Origin: Alligator mississippiensis | Lineage: Eukaryota; Chordata; Crocodylia; Alligatoridae | Direction of reading: 5' to 3' | NCBI RefSeq assembly: GCF_030867095.1 | Contig: NC_081830.1 | Coordinates: 34,331,832-34,395,831 of the forward strand | Length of the DNA: 64,000 nt | Shown here: in pieces, positions 22,204-33,970 of the stretch | Layout: every line of letters begins with the position of its first letter | How positions within the stretch are numbered: the stretch's first letter is position 1 | Program-made: the position numbers and the translations under genes | Notes under the pieces: model-generated | The model's database searches: none | Seen by the model: the letters and a program-made list of their open reading frames with translations, nothing else | What the model was told of the DNA's origin: nothing

Positions 22204-22833
22204 TAGGGCTGTGCGAAATTTCACTGGCTGTTTCGATTTGACACTGTGTCAACTCATTTTGAGCTTGAAACAGTGACATCGAATCGAAACAAAGAGCTTC
22301 AAAACAGCCTCAAAACAAAACGAGGCTAGTCCAAATGTTTCAAAACTTTCGAAACGTTTTGAGTTTCAAAGCAGCTAGCAGCGAGGTGGTGGGAGACAGG
22401 GGAGAACCAGGGCTGCACTACTAGCAGCAGCCAGGAACGCAGCTCTGGCTCTCCCTGTTTCCTGCCACCGGCCTGTGGGAAGCCAATCACAGCGCAGGGG
22501 AAGGAAACTGAGCCTGGGCTCAGGTCCCCTCCCAAGTGCTGCAATTGGGCTGGAGAAAGGAACTGAGCCCAGTGGTTCAATCCCCCTCCCCTGCCCTACG
22601 ATTGTGCTGGGAATGGGAAGTCAGCCCGGCTGGACTGAGTTAGCTGGGCTGAGTTCCTTTCCCCATCCCGATGGTTGGGTGAAACATCGAGACAGCGTCA
22701 AAAGAGCCTCACGGTTTCAATGAAGCGAAACAGTGAGGTTGTTTCAACTCAAAATGAAATTCAAAACAAAACACTTCCATCCAAACCTCAAAATTGAAGT
22801 CAAAACAGAACAGTGCCATTACGGACAGCCCTA
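22204..22833. mobile_element. hAT-type MITE, TAGGGCTGTGCG family
   Basis: Ends TAGGGCTGTGCGAAATTTCA and GGACAGCCCTA are inverted, with a perfect 8-bp target duplication AAGGCTAG at 22196-22203 and 22834-22841. Subterminal regions are full of GAAAC / GTTTC motifs (AAACGTTTTGAGTTTC) and the centre is GC-rich. Length 630 bp, no transposase. The same family is at 33971-34953. The perfect duplication suggests a fairly recent insertion. Confidence 0.9.
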
Positions 22834-22841
22834 AAGGCTAG

Positions 22842-24160
22842 AATCCAAGCAGTGTTTTGCAAACATGACACTGCTGAGCCATGTTGCCAACCTCCTGGGA
22901 ACCTGAGCTGTGTTTGTGTGTCATGTCACTGCACCCAGCCCCTTGCATTCATTTCAGTCTAACTGCTTGGTTGTATGAATGGGATTCATTCATGGAGTCA
23001 ATGAATGAAGGGATCATCCCTCCCATGAACTGGGGATCATGGCTTGACCTATATTAGCTTACTCATCGGGGGCAACTTGATATATGAGCTGGTCATTTCT
23101 TTCTCAAACTTTAATCTATATTCCCTGACTTTCTTTTCACACCAGCCCTAGAAGAGTTCCTCAGACCTGTATTTCCCAAATAAAATTTTATTCTAACGAC
23201 CCCCAGTGGGACCCATCAAAATAATCAATAACTTTGTTTCAGTCACAGGCCTTCATGCCCAGAGATTTGCCAGATCTCCCTGCAGTGTCCCTGGCTCCTC
23301 ACCTCAGTGTAGTATTCCTTGGAGCCCTCGTTAAAGCACATGATGTTATAATGATGTATGTAGGCTCTTACAATTCTCTAGAGCAGCAGGTGCTGCTCTG
23401 CTAATTAGAGAGATTTCTTTTTAGCACGTATGCTGCTGACAGAGTTGTTTTTAATGAGCAGTTAACATTTTTTTTTACTTAAAAGTTTATTCATTTTATC
23501 TAAATGAAAAAGTAAAATTAAGATGTTTCAAATAAAATTGATGAGGAAACTTTCCAAATAGGGGCCTGTCACCCCAGATCTTTGATTAGATAGATAGAAA
23601 CAGATTAAACCTATTGGTCAATATGTTCTTGCCACTTCTCTGACCAGTCACCAGGGGCTAGGATTCTTTGCTTAAACTTTAACCACTACTGTAGCCATCC
23701 ATAGAAGAGTGTTACAGTTGCACTGCAAAACCTTGTTAGGTTCAATTCCCATTTGCTTTGTCTGTAAACAATTAGCTATACAGTCATGAAAATATTATTT
23801 AGAACTAGCAAAAAGAGCCCATGATACTTTAAAGCTAAATGCAGTGCTTCTGTAACTGAAAAATGCACTCTTCAGCCCTTGCCCAATGAAGTTCACTACA
23901 CATAAAGAATGTGTTCATAAGTCTTGGGTATAGAGACAAAGAGGGGAGAGAGCGCCAGGCAAACAGACAGACAGAGAGAAAGAAAGAATTTTTTTTTTTT
24001 TAACTTTTAAGTCATCCTTGCAAAATATTAATAACAAAAGGTGAAAGTACAGAAGTGTGTGGCCCTCCCAAGAATGAGAACACCTACAAAACCACAGACT
24101 AAGGAGAGGAAATAATCAATACAGACAATCAAATGCCCCAAGACAGACACAGTCAGTTGC
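22842..24160. other. Non-coding stretch without a recognised gene
   Basis: AT-rich, with an oligo-T run near 23989-24000 and short GATA/AGAAAG simple sequence. Nothing coding is supported. Confidence 0.4.
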
Positions 24161-24175
24161 ACAAGCACCCATGTC

Positions 24176-24610
24176 ACAAGTTTTGTCTGTCAGCAGCTAG
24201 GGGTGCAGGGCCCTAGGACCCCCCTGCACCGATCTCCTCGACAGCTGGCAGGCTTTGTGGCCACAGCAGGGGCTGGCAGGCCTGCAGCTGTCACCCCGCT
24301 GTGCCTTAACACACACAGTGACACCCATGTCATGAGTTTTGTTTGTCTACAGCTTGAGGTACAGTTTCCCCCAAACCTCTGCACCTATCTCCTTGAAACA
24401 TGGCAGGATTCGTGGTCTCACCGGGGACCACCATCTCTGCAGTTTTCACCTCCCTGTGACATAACACGTAGATGTGACATGAGTTATGCTTTCAAGAATT
24501 TTGGGTGCAGTTCCCCCTGAACCCCTGCTCCAGTCCTCTTGAAACTTGGCAGAATTTATGCTCTCAGCAGAGGCTACTAACCCTGCAATTTTCATCCAAA
24601 TCAGACAAAA
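24176..24610. repeat. Three diverged ~145-bp tandem units
   Basis: Units near 24176, 24336 and 24483 each contain a GTGCAGTTCCCCC-like block, CTGCACCTATCTCCTTGAAA and a GGCAGGATTCGTG-like block, then CTGCAGTTTTCACC. The last two junctions share GACATGAGTT / CATGAGTTTT. One further unit of the same kind occurs inside the MITE at 34640-34760. The array thus looks like an internal part of a MITE relative. Confidence 0.7.
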
Positions 24611-24698
24611 AACAAACAAAGATATAGATATTTAATTGATTCCCCATTATACCCTATGGCCGGATCTCCAAGGCAGCTCTGAGGCGGCTCCGAAGCTT

Positions 24699-27333
24699 TC
24701 ATAGATTCATAGATTCATAGATGTTAGGGTCGGAAGGGACCTCAATAGATCATCAAGTCCAACCCCCTGCATAGGCAGGAAAGAGTGCTGGGTCTAGATG
24801 ACCCCAGCTAGATGCCTATCTAACCTCCTCTTGAAGACCCCCAGGGTAGGAGAGAGCACCACCTCCCTTGGGAGCCCGTTCCAGACCCTGGCCACTCTAA
24901 CTGTGAAGAAGTTCTTCCTAATGTCCAATCTAAATCTGCTCTCTGCTAGCTTGTGGCCATTATTTCTTGTAACCCCTGGGGGCGCCTTGGTGAATAAATA
25001 CTCACCAATTCCCTTCTGTGCCCCCGTGATGAACTTATAGGCAGCCACAAGGTCGCCTTTCAACCTTCTCTTGCGGAGGCTGAAAAGGTCCAGGTTCTCT
25101 AGTCTCTCCTCGTAGGGCTTGGTCTGCAAGCCCTTAACCATATGAGTGGCCCTTCTCTGGACCCTCTCCAGGTTATCCGCATCCTTCTTGAAGTGCGGTG
25201 CCCAGAATTGCACGCAATACTCCAACTGCGGTCTGACCAGCGCCCGATAGAGGGGAAGTATCACCTCCTTGGATCTATTCGTCATGCATCTGCTAATGCA
25301 CGATAAAGTGCCATTGGCTTTTCTGATGGCTTCGTCACACTGCCGGCTCATGATCATCTTGGAGTCCACTAGGACTCCAAGATCCCTTTCCACTTCTGTT
25401 CCACCAAGCAGGTCATTCCCTAGGCAGTAGGTGTGCTGGACATTTTTCCTCCCTAGGTGCAGCACTTTGCATTTCTCCTTGTTGAACTGCATTCTGTTGT
25501 TTTCTGCCCACTTGTCCAACCTGTCCAGGTCTGCTTGCAGCTGTTCCCTGCCCTCCGGCATGTCCACTTCTCCCCATAGCTTTGTGTCATCTGCAAACTT
25601 GGACAGAGTACACTTCACTCCCTCATCCAGGTCGCTGATGAAGACATTAAAGAGTATTGGTCCAAGGACCGAACCCTGCGGGACCCCACTGCCCACACCC
25701 TTCCAGGTCAATACCGACCCATCCACCATGACTCTTTGGTTGTGACCCTCTAGCCAATTTGCCACCCACCGGACTGTGTAGTCAACCAAGTCACAGCCTC
25801 TTAACTTGTTCACCAGTATGGGGTGGGATACCATATCGAAGGCCCTCCTGAAGTCTAAGTATACGACATCCACCCCTACTTCTGTGTCCAGGCGTTTCGT
25901 AACCTGGTCATAGAAAGAGAGTAGATTAGTCAGGCACGATCTGCCTGCTACGAACCCGTGCTGGTTTCCCCTCAGTATAATTTGTCCTGCCGGGCTCTCG
26001 CAAATGTGAGCCTTGATAATTTTTTCAAAGATTTTGCCAAGGATGGAGGTGAGACTGACTGGTCTATAGTTGCCCGGGTCCTCCTTCTCCCCTTCTTGAA
26101 AATGGGAACCACGTTGGCCCTTTTCCAGTCTTCCAGGACTTGGCCCGTGCGCCACGACCATTCAAATATTCCCGCCAGTGGCTGTGCAATGACGTTGGCC
26201 AGTGCCTTCAGTACCCTCGGATGGAGCTCATCTGGGCCTGCTGACTTAAAGGCATCCAGTTCTTCCAAGTGACTCTGCACCATCTCAGGGTCTACGCATG
26301 GTAGTCTGGTGCCTTGCTGCTGCCTCTTTACAACCCCAGTGAGAGACTTGTCATGCCCCTCACTTAGGAACACTGAGGTAAAGAACTCGTTGAGGAGTTC
26401 AGCCTTGTCCCCCCTGTCCATCACCAATTGCTTCTGCCCATTTAGTAGTGGTCCTATTCCTCCCTGGGCCTTCCTTTTACTCCCTATATATCTAAAAAAC
26501 AATTTCTTATTATCCTTTACTTGGTATGCCATCCTCAGCTCCATGGTAGCTTTGGCCCGTCTAACTGCCTCCCTACAAGCACGAGCAGAGGAGGTATACT
26601 CCTCTTTCGTGATCTCTCCCTTTTTCCACTTTTTATGTGCTCCCCTTTTGGCCTGTAGGCTGCCCTGGATTTCTCTGGTCAGCCAAGGAAGCCTCCTGGC
26701 CCCTTTCCCTCTTTTTCCTTGCATCGGGATCGTCTCCCTTTGTGCCCGAAGGATCATTTCCTTAAGGCACAGCCACCCTTCTTGGGCTCCCATCACTTCA
26801 AAACTACTACTCTGACGTGCGTCCTTGACTAATCGCCTGAGTTCATTGAAATCAGCTTTCCTAAAGTCTAGCACTTTTGCCCTACTAGTTACCTTACCCA
26901 CTCGACGTCTTATGAAGAATTCTATTATTAGGTGATCACTGTCCCCCAGATGGCCACCGATTTGTAGGTCCCCTACCATGTCATCCCCCGTTGCCAATAC
27001 CAGATCCAGTAAGGCATTCCCCCTAGTGGGACCATGTACCTCCTGTGTCAGGTGGAGGTCCTGTACACAGGATAGAAACCTGCGTGAACGGTGGGACTTT
27101 GCTGCCTGCGTCTCCCAGCAGATGTCTGGGTAGTTTAGGTCCCCCATTACTACCGCCTCCTTAGCTTTTATGGTCTCCGAGAGCTGCCTCAGGAGCACTG
27201 AATCTAGTTCTTCCTCTTGGTGTGGGGGTCTGTAGCAGACCCCTACCACCAAATCCCTTTCTTCTTGCCCCCCATGTAACCTAACCCACAATCCTTCTAC
27301 TTCCTCATCCTTCAATTCCGTCTTGATGAGGGT
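24699..27333 (-). mobile_element. 5'-truncated CR1 LINE, 2.6 kb
   Basis: The 3' end shows three TCATAGAT-type tail repeats (24699-24722) and GGTCGGAAGGGACCTCAATA. The copy runs from the 3' UTR to the middle of the endonuclease, stopping after TCTTGATGAGGGT at 27333. A possible CTTT duplication flanks it. It is very similar to the copies at 11.5 and 37.5 kb, so it belongs to the same young subfamily. Confidence 0.92.
24794..27315 (-). pseudogene. CR1 ORF2 partial, endonuclease and RT, one frame break
   Basis: Two long overlapping minus frames. The upstream one starts in the endonuclease (VVGVCYRPPHQEEELDS, VVMGDLNYPDICWETQ, GDSDHLIIEF) and reaches the start of RT. The downstream one carries NYRPVSLTSILGKIFEKIIK, GFVAGRSCLTNLLSFYDQ, VYLDFRRAFDMVSHP, GVPQGSVLGPILFNV, SKFADDTKLWGE and the end DRHLAGVI. 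The frame changes near 26.08-26.16 kb. Without its 5' part the copy could not move by itself even with an intact frame. Confidence 0.9.
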
Positions 27334-27629
27334 CTTTGGAGCTGCTTTGGCCAGATCGAAGTGGGAACCCAGTCTGGAGCTCTGGATTGGATTGCTGGCA
27401 TCCGAAGCGGCTGGATCCGAAGCTGGATCAAATAGCTGCCTACTTGCACAGGCCTAGTATATGTGTAAGGCAGGCAGGACAAAGGCAGACAGGACAGTGT
27501 CTGCTTAGGGATTTTTGGAGCTGATTAACAGGTCAGCTGGTAATGTCCCCGTGCTTTTTCCTTGGAAAAAGTTGTTTAAGAAGAGCTAACTGAACTAATA
27601 AGACAGGCTCTTGTTGTCTTGATGGGGTT

Positions 27630-28656
27630 CTAAATCGAAGTAGTTTTTCTGCTCAGCACACATCTCGGGGTGTTTTTAACTTCCCTGTGCCTTGGATTGT
27701 AAATAATGGAGTTCAGAAATAGTGTAATGTCTATATAGAACACAGACACCATCTTGCTGAGGTTGAAGGTGCGGATGGCCCTGGGCATACATGAATATAG
27801 TGGTGGCATAGAACATGCCGAGTGGGCAGAGCAAGTGGAATAATTTTTATGCACAGGGGTTAATTTAAATGATTGTTTTGCAGTTTTTGTAGACACCATG
27901 AAAAACGGAACTGTCTACAATTGCCAGGAAATACTGCAATGGCCATGATTTTCTGCTGAAAACAACCCTCTCCAACCCCTCTCCCCTGTATCTATTTCTA
28001 TAATACACTGTTTTAGACTGTCCCAATGCTTACTGCAATACAAAGACAACACAACAATCACTGCAGCCTTAGATCATGTGATTGAGAGTTACTGTCTGCT
28101 AGTGACATAGACTAAGAGAAGATGCTAGTCAGTGAAGTGAAAATGTTTCTATTAAGGTTAGCATTAATTAGTATTTTTAAGCTTTTTGTAGAAGGCTATG
28201 TATAATAATAAATTATGACATTACAATTCATATTGTATATAAATTTAGATTTAAATTTAATATTTAGATTTATAATATGATAAATTATATTATATTATTT
28301 ACTTTTTGCAGAATTTGCTATTAAATTATACCACATCTGCCTGTCCACCCATCAGCAGCAAGGGACAGGGCTATCAGGAAATGCCTGTGAAATCAGCTTT
28401 GTCTCACCACAAATTAAGCAGACCCCTATTTATGTATCCCTGTAGCAGATAGGATCATGGCTAGTATGACAAAGATGTTGATGCCGGAATTCCCTGTCAC
28501 TAGCAGGGACATCATGGGGGCAGACAGAGCCACTTTAAAAACAAGCATTTCAATGATGGCGAAGTCCATGCACATGAGCTTCAGAATGTTTGAAATGTCA
28601 CCAAAGAAATACACAAGGATGTCATCACCCCAGAATTGCAGCCTGGAGATCATCAC
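27630..28656 (-). pseudogene. Olfactory receptor pseudogene split by a hAT-type MITE
   Basis: Class II OR. The right piece (28656-28429, minus) has ISRLQFWGDDILVYFFGDIS (family usual FCGP..HFFCD), TM5 MLVFKVALSAPMMSLLVTG and the LSATG segment before the usual RQKAFSTC. The left piece (27842-27630) continues with YSTCSAH, RAIRTFNLSKMVSVFYIDI and LNSIIYNPRHREVK (usual NPIIYTLRNREVK). Codons on the two sides fit each other across the inserted element. Further damage is a frame change in TM6, and the N-terminal half to about TM4 is absent to the right of 28656. Definitely dead. Confidence 0.85.
27854..28428. mobile_element. hAT-type MITE inside an OR pseudogene
   Basis: 575 bp, AT-rich. Ends CAGGGGTTAATTTAAA and TTAAGCAGACCCCTA are inverted (CAGGGGT / TAGGGGT). 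It is flanked by TTTATGCA (27846-27853) and TTTATGTA (28429-28436), 7 of 8 equal, the 8-bp duplication expected of hAT. It interrupts the OR between the intracellular loop 3 codons and TM6. Confidence 0.85.
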
Positions 28657-29700
28657 TCAATGGTGAGTGAGTGTTAGTGCTAACTTGGCAGTACTCAGTC
28701 TATTCAACTTTCACTCAAAGTTCATTTTATCTTTAAACATTGGCTTCTCAGCCCTTATTCTGTTTTAATTCAGTTCTAAAGCTATGTATTCTCTATTAAG
28801 CTTCTCCAATTTGTCTTTGGGATTTACCCATCACCAGTATACGTTATTTACTCCATGCTTTCCTAGGCTGGGATTTTCAATATATGCAAAGCGATGTGGC
28901 TGTCCAAATCCCATTGATTTAAACATCTAAGAACAGCTGGTCTTTAGGAGAATGTTCCCCAAAGTCCTGTGCTCTTCCAAAGCCAATTCCCATCTGTATA
29001 TTTGCCAGGGTCTACCTATGGTCTATATTTGCCAGTGTCTATATTTGCCAAATATAGACATATGGTCTATATTTGCTAGGGTCTACATTGATGTAAGCTA
29101 GGGTTTTTTTTTTTTTCTGGCACTTTTATATGTTTCTCATGAGCCACTTATATTTTGGGTATGACTGTCATATATATGTCACTAGTTTAACTCCACTGAA
29201 GCCAAAAAGCATACTTTTCCTGTTAATGTAAACCATATTTATTGCTAAACAAATTAATGAAACTCTGCTGGTAAAAAATTAGATTAATAGAAATTGAAAA
29301 AATAGGACAGGAAGGGACCTCAGGAGGTGATCTAGACCAACCCCCTACTCAAGGCAGGATTATCCTTCTCCAAACCATCCCACACAAATGCTTGTCTATT
29401 CCTAAAACTATACAATCAACCCTGTAAACAAAACAAAGACCAGCCTAACCTGCCACAAGTAAAACAGGCTGATGAGGGCCCACCACTGCAAGAGATGCTA
29501 AAATACACTCAAAAGATGAAGTAATATTTGCAAGAGCTTAAATATGGAATAATGTACTATAGTTATTTGGGTTTACATAGAGAATAGTCAGGAGCCAAGT
29601 CTACTAATATTATAAAATGCTAACTGACTTGCATATGCAAGTTGGGATTTTAATAGATGGCCACCTGAACAAGTCTTGCAGAATCTAGTTTGGGTACAGC
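28657..29700. other. Non-coding, with a local palindromic tandem motif and CR1 relic
   Basis: 28990-29085 holds repeats of TGGTCTATATTTGCCAG together with its inverse GCCAAATATAGACATATGG. 29296-29430 on the minus strand is an old CR1 3' end (GGAAGGGACCTCAGGAGGTG, ATCTAGACCAACCCCCTACT). No gene seen. Confidence 0.55.
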
Positions 29701-31800
29701 AGGGAAGTTCCATCCCCAGCAGTTTTTATTTGTGCTATTGAACTGCTGGTGCAGACACTGAGGCAGGGCACAGTCATTAAGAAGGTCCCAGTGCCAGGTG
29801 GAGGAGGGCAAGAAGTGAAAGAAGTATTGTATATGGATGATCTCAGTGTCATGGTAAGGGATAGACTCTTTCTGGAAAAAGTGGTAGGGCACACTCAAAG
29901 ATATAGGGAAGTGTCCAGGACCAAATTAAATGTGAACAAAAGCAAAATGACGGTGGTGGATGAAATGGGTGATATGATGGAGCTAGGGATAGAGGTGGTG
30001 GCCAAGGAAATTAAAGTGCTGAGGGTTTATTTGAGAGAAGGGTGATGGGAGGCCAAGAACAGGAAAAGATCTAGAAAAAGTCTGAAAGGTGCTAGTGTGT
30101 TGTGGTCAGGAAGAGCTTTATCATACGTGGGGGCAGGTGGCAGAGGTTAAATCTGTGCTATTGCCAGTGAGTGTAAACGGAGGTGTAGTGTTCCCCCCAC
30201 ATGGAGTCAGACCATACAAATGCAAAGGGAAATCTGTGTGCTTTTTTGGTGATCCAAAAGAGTGATGTTGGCATGGTCAAAACTTTTTAAACAGAAGCTG
30301 GTGTATGGACTTCCAGATATAGGCCTACTTGTGTACACAAACTATATGAGCACATGCTGCTGAGTTTCAGTGAAAGGGGACACAAGGGCTAAGTCCAGAC
30401 AGTCAAAAAGCCCAAGGCTGAATCAGTTCAGTCTTTGCACGTTAGTCTAAGCTGCAGAGTTTAAATTGAAACAGAGTGAACCAACACTTACCTTTGATTC
30501 AGGAAATGAGGACACATGCCTGCAGTGGCTCAGGCCAGAAGCCATGGGGTGCTAGCGCATGGCTCTCTGGCTGTGTGTTTACTTCCTCTTCCTGCTTCCC
30601 TCAAGGTCTCTGGGATTTGCAGTCCAGAATTAAATCAGCAGGACTCTGCAGGGTTGCTCATCACTTCTTTTTCCTGCTTCCAGGTACCTCTGGGATTTGT
30701 AGTCCACAGTTGCAGCTAGCAGTAAGTTTGAGTGGGGGAAGGGGTGCTTTACCCACCCCCCTTGCCCCATACCCCAGCTAGGGTTTGCTGGGGGAAGAGG
30801 GGCAGTCCCCCTTGCAGACTGAGCTGCATCCCCAGCTGGACTTGCTCCCCTGGCCCCCATGTCAGCCAGCTCTCCCTGCTCCAGCTAGGAAGCAGTGGGG
30901 TGGGGCCAGCCCTGCTCTCTGGAGTAGACAGCACAGACCAGCCCAGGGGTGGAAGGCCTGCTGGGATACTGGGAGGCTATGATTTAACTTGAACCAGGAA
31001 GGGGTCTGGGAAAGAAATTTCATAAACCGGTTTAACCCAAATCAGCGAAGTCTGATGCTACATTCAACCAGGTTTATTTTAAACTAGTTTCAGCCATTTT
31101 GAAACTGGTTTATGTGCATTGGGCTTCTGTTCTGTTACAGGTTTAAAACAGTTTCTGATCACTTAAACTGGTTTATGTGTAATTTCTGTCCCTAGCCAAA
31201 GGCTTGGCATTTTACTAATTTCACAGGATAATTTATAAAGAAGTGAAGGGTTTAAAATGTTTGATTTTCTGGTTACAGGCATGGAGGCCCATGGTCCATT
31301 ATACACAAGAAAGGTTCAGTCCTAAGGGGCTGGAACCAATGGTTCTTAGAAACCATAGGAAAATAATGGAAACTGTGAGGGTGAAGGATTGTGTCTTCTC
31401 TGTGGGTAATCTTCCCTGCAAAAGTCAGAGGGCATGGAAGGGATTGCTGACAAAAACCTGGCAGTGGAACATGCTGACTTGTCATGGATGATGGCTTGAG
31501 GTATCCTGCCAGTGAGAGCAATCCAATGCACATGGCACTGGTGTAGGGCTCTTTGCTGTCCACAAGAAATGTGTTGGGGAAAAGAATCCATAACCCACAT
31601 GTTTTGTCATTGCTTTTACACACAAGGGTCTGGTATAGAGTGGGCAATGGTTGACCAAAATACAATGTACAAAGGCTCTCAGAGAAGATATGGTTTTATG
31701 TGGGTTGGTCCACAAAAAGATGGAGATCACTTTTTAAGGAAACTTTTAATTTGTTTTAATCCACAAGTGTGGCATAGCAGGAGGTGCACTTCTTAGGATC
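29700..31800 (+). mobile_element. Tx1-like LINE fragment: RT to C terminus, split by a MITE
   Basis: Plus strand. The first part (about 29749-30386) reads GTVIKKVPVPGGGGQEVKEV, LYMDDLSVMVRD (RT catalytic box, YMDD), YREVSRTKLNVNKSKM and KEIKVLRVYLREG, all in the order of the Tx1/L1-type ORF2. After the MITE (30387-31197) it resumes with LQAWRPMVHYTQERFSPKG, WKGLLTKTW, LPVRAIQCTW and ITHMFCHCF, the C-terminal Tx1 pattern with its CCHC-like cysteines. Stops and frame changes are present. The likely 5' half is missing. Family known from the frog TX1 149-kDa protein. Confidence 0.75.
30387..31197. mobile_element. MITE with AAACCAGTTTAA motifs inside the Tx1-like LINE
   Basis: Ends GGCTAAGTCCAGACA and TGTCCCTAGCC are roughly inverted. 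The right half (CATAAACCGGTTTAACCCAA, GTTTCAGCCATTTTGAAACT, AAACTGGTTTATGTGTAA) is closely similar to the right half of 21517-21986. GC-rich centre with spurious open frames on both strands. I could not find a clean target duplication. Confidence 0.6.
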
Positions 31801-32982
31801 ACAGATCATTTTCTATTGAATCTTTAACTGAATAGATGTCAATGGCCTGAGCCTCATAAATAAACCCACTAACTTTAGACTGGACACAAAAAGAGAGCTG
31901 TGCCTTAATCAGCCTCAGGAGCCAGAACTATTCATTTAATTATCTGTGGGGTGTAGACTTTGATGTTGACTTACCATTCACATAATGTTATCAGGTTTCA
32001 AAATAGTGTTGCCTTCCTCTACTCCAATCCCCTCCTGTCAGTCCTGGGGCCTGAGCCAGGAGTGGGGCAAAGGCTGGAAGACTGACACTGCATGGTCATC
32101 CAAGCTTGGAAGCAAAGTGCCAACAAAGCCTATGGGGTTTAAAAGAGACTACAGTCCTTTAGGATTGTCCTTTGGCAGGGACAAAGACAGGAGAAAATAA
32201 AGTGATTTTCAAATGTATTTTTTTTTTTATTTTTTAAAGAATGTGTTTCCTTGAGGGGAAAGGACAGGACAAGTGAATTTTGGGGACAGCCTCGGTCCAT
32301 CCCAAGAACCATCCTTCCCTTCCATTTAGCACTTTTTAAAAACTATCATTGATTTGTAATAACTATTTTCTCTCTGTACTTAGCAAAGCAAACTAAAGGC
32401 TGCAGTATGTGTAACTCATCTATTATGCCCAGGTGTGCATGCACACATATACTCACAAATTAAAATACAATTATTTTTAATGTTTTCTGATCTGGAGACA
32501 CAATCACAGTCAGTCACTAAACAATGGACCTGGTTCTCTTATACACACTGCCACAAACCAGAAGTTGTTCCACTGATTTCTATTACCCTAAAGAGAGAGA
32601 AAGGGGCAACACAATGGATCACATTTTCAGGAGAGCTAAAGGGAGATCATAACAAAATCAGACACTTTCCCCCAGTAGATTTCAGAAAGCTTTAAGAAAA
32701 TGAAGAAACATTACTTCTAGTTTCTGGATGGCAAAATAGGCACAGAGAAGTGAAGCAACATGACCAGATCACAGACTTTCTCTGCAATAGACTTGGAAAT
32801 GGAGCCTAGGTCTACAGAATTCCAGGTAAGTTCCCCACCTCTCCAGGCCTGACATGCTCTTTTCTAGCGCAATGAGGTCATGCTGACTTCTGAGAGCAAA
32901 GGATATCAGCACTCAGGACAATAATAATGTCAGCAGACAGGATATTGTTTATCTACTGACAGTAACATTTTTAAAAAATGAG
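31801..32982. other. Non-coding, with a MIR/CORE-SINE-like fragment
   Basis: 32735-32830 reads GGCACAGAGAAGTGAAGCAA and a CCAGATCACAGAC / GGAGCCTAGGTCT pattern, which follows the MIR consensus in order. Oligo-T at 32220-32230. Nothing coding is supported. Confidence 0.45.
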
Positions 32983-33935
32983 TCATGCTGCACTGACCAC
33001 TTTTCTCAAAGCATCCTTTACCTTTTTGTTTCTCAAAGTATAGATGAAAGAGTTCAGCACAGGAGTGACAATAGTGTCTAGCACATGGACAGTTTTGGCC
33101 AAGTCAAGTGATTCCTTTATGGAAAGCATGACATGCAGGAAAATGCCATACCAGATAGTCATGCCAAATGCCATACCAGGTGAAGCCATACCAGATAATC
33201 ATGATAGTCAGATGAGAAGAACAAATAGCAAAGGCCTTTTGGCAACATTTGGCTGATGGGTTGTTCAATATGGTGGAGACGATATAAATGTAGGACACCA
33301 GGGTTATTGTGCATGAGCCCAGGATGACAATGAATGAGATGATGAAGGCCACCAGCTCCACTGAATGTGTGTCAGTGCAGGAGACAACTATCCATGGGGC
33401 TATGTCACAAAAGAAATGATTAATGATATTAGGTCCACAGAAGGACAGCCTAGAGATCAAATATGTTGAGAAATAGCTGGAAAGCCACAGAGCCAAGAAC
33501 CAGCTGAGCAGACAAGGTGCCATTCATGATGGAGCAATAGTGGAGTCGATAGCATATGGCCAAATATCAGTTATAGGTCATGACAGCAAAGAGGAAATAC
33601 TCTGTGCAGCCCAGGGAGAAAACAAAGTCCATCTGTAGGAGGCAGCTAAGGAAGGAGATTGCCTGACTTTCTTCCAAGTTAGGGATGCAAGTTGTTGTGT
33701 ACCATATTTCCAGCAAAGAGAGGTTGCAGAGGAATTAGTATATGGGTGTGTGTAGTTGTGGGTTAATTCTCACTAAGACTATGCTGGAGAAATTTCCTGA
33801 CATTGTCCGGATGTACATGAAGAGGAAGAGCATGAAGAGGGAAACCTGAAAATACCAGTTGGCAGGGAATCCTTGTAGGATGAAAACATATGGACTGCTG
33901 TGGTTCCCCATTTCTGCACTGGCTGTAAAATTCAT
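32983..33935 (-). pseudogene. Olfactory receptor pseudogene, OR6N-like
   Basis: Reads from MNFTASAEMGNHSSPYVFIL at 33935. TM1 (FQVSLFMLFLFMYIRTMSGN) runs to PQLHTPIY. After a frame change come FLCNLSLLEIWYTTTCIPN, ISFLSCLLQMDFVFSLGCTE and MTYN-stop-YLAICY, so the DRY arginine codon is a stop. Then [54 protein letters not shown], and after local duplications of TGGTATGGC-type sequence, [20 protein letters not shown] and [20 protein letters not shown]. The IAPWI and WYG signatures are those of OR6N. Several lesions; dead. Confidence 0.88.
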
Positions 33936-33970
33936 GTCAAGTCACAAGGAGACAACTGGATATTATCAAA

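Larger units (their letters stand above)
24611..27456. mobile_element. MITE relative carrying the tandem units, split by CR1
   Basis: Left of the CR1, TTCCCCATTATACCCTATGG and a GGATCTCCAAGGCAGC block match the inner part of 33971-34953. To the right of the CR1 (27334-27456), GGATCCGAAGCTGGATC repeats lead to an end CTTGCACAGGCCTAG. That end resembles the TAGGGCTGTGCG ends in inverted orientation. The left terminus was not found. This is the target into which the CR1 at 24699-27333 inserted. Confidence 0.45.
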
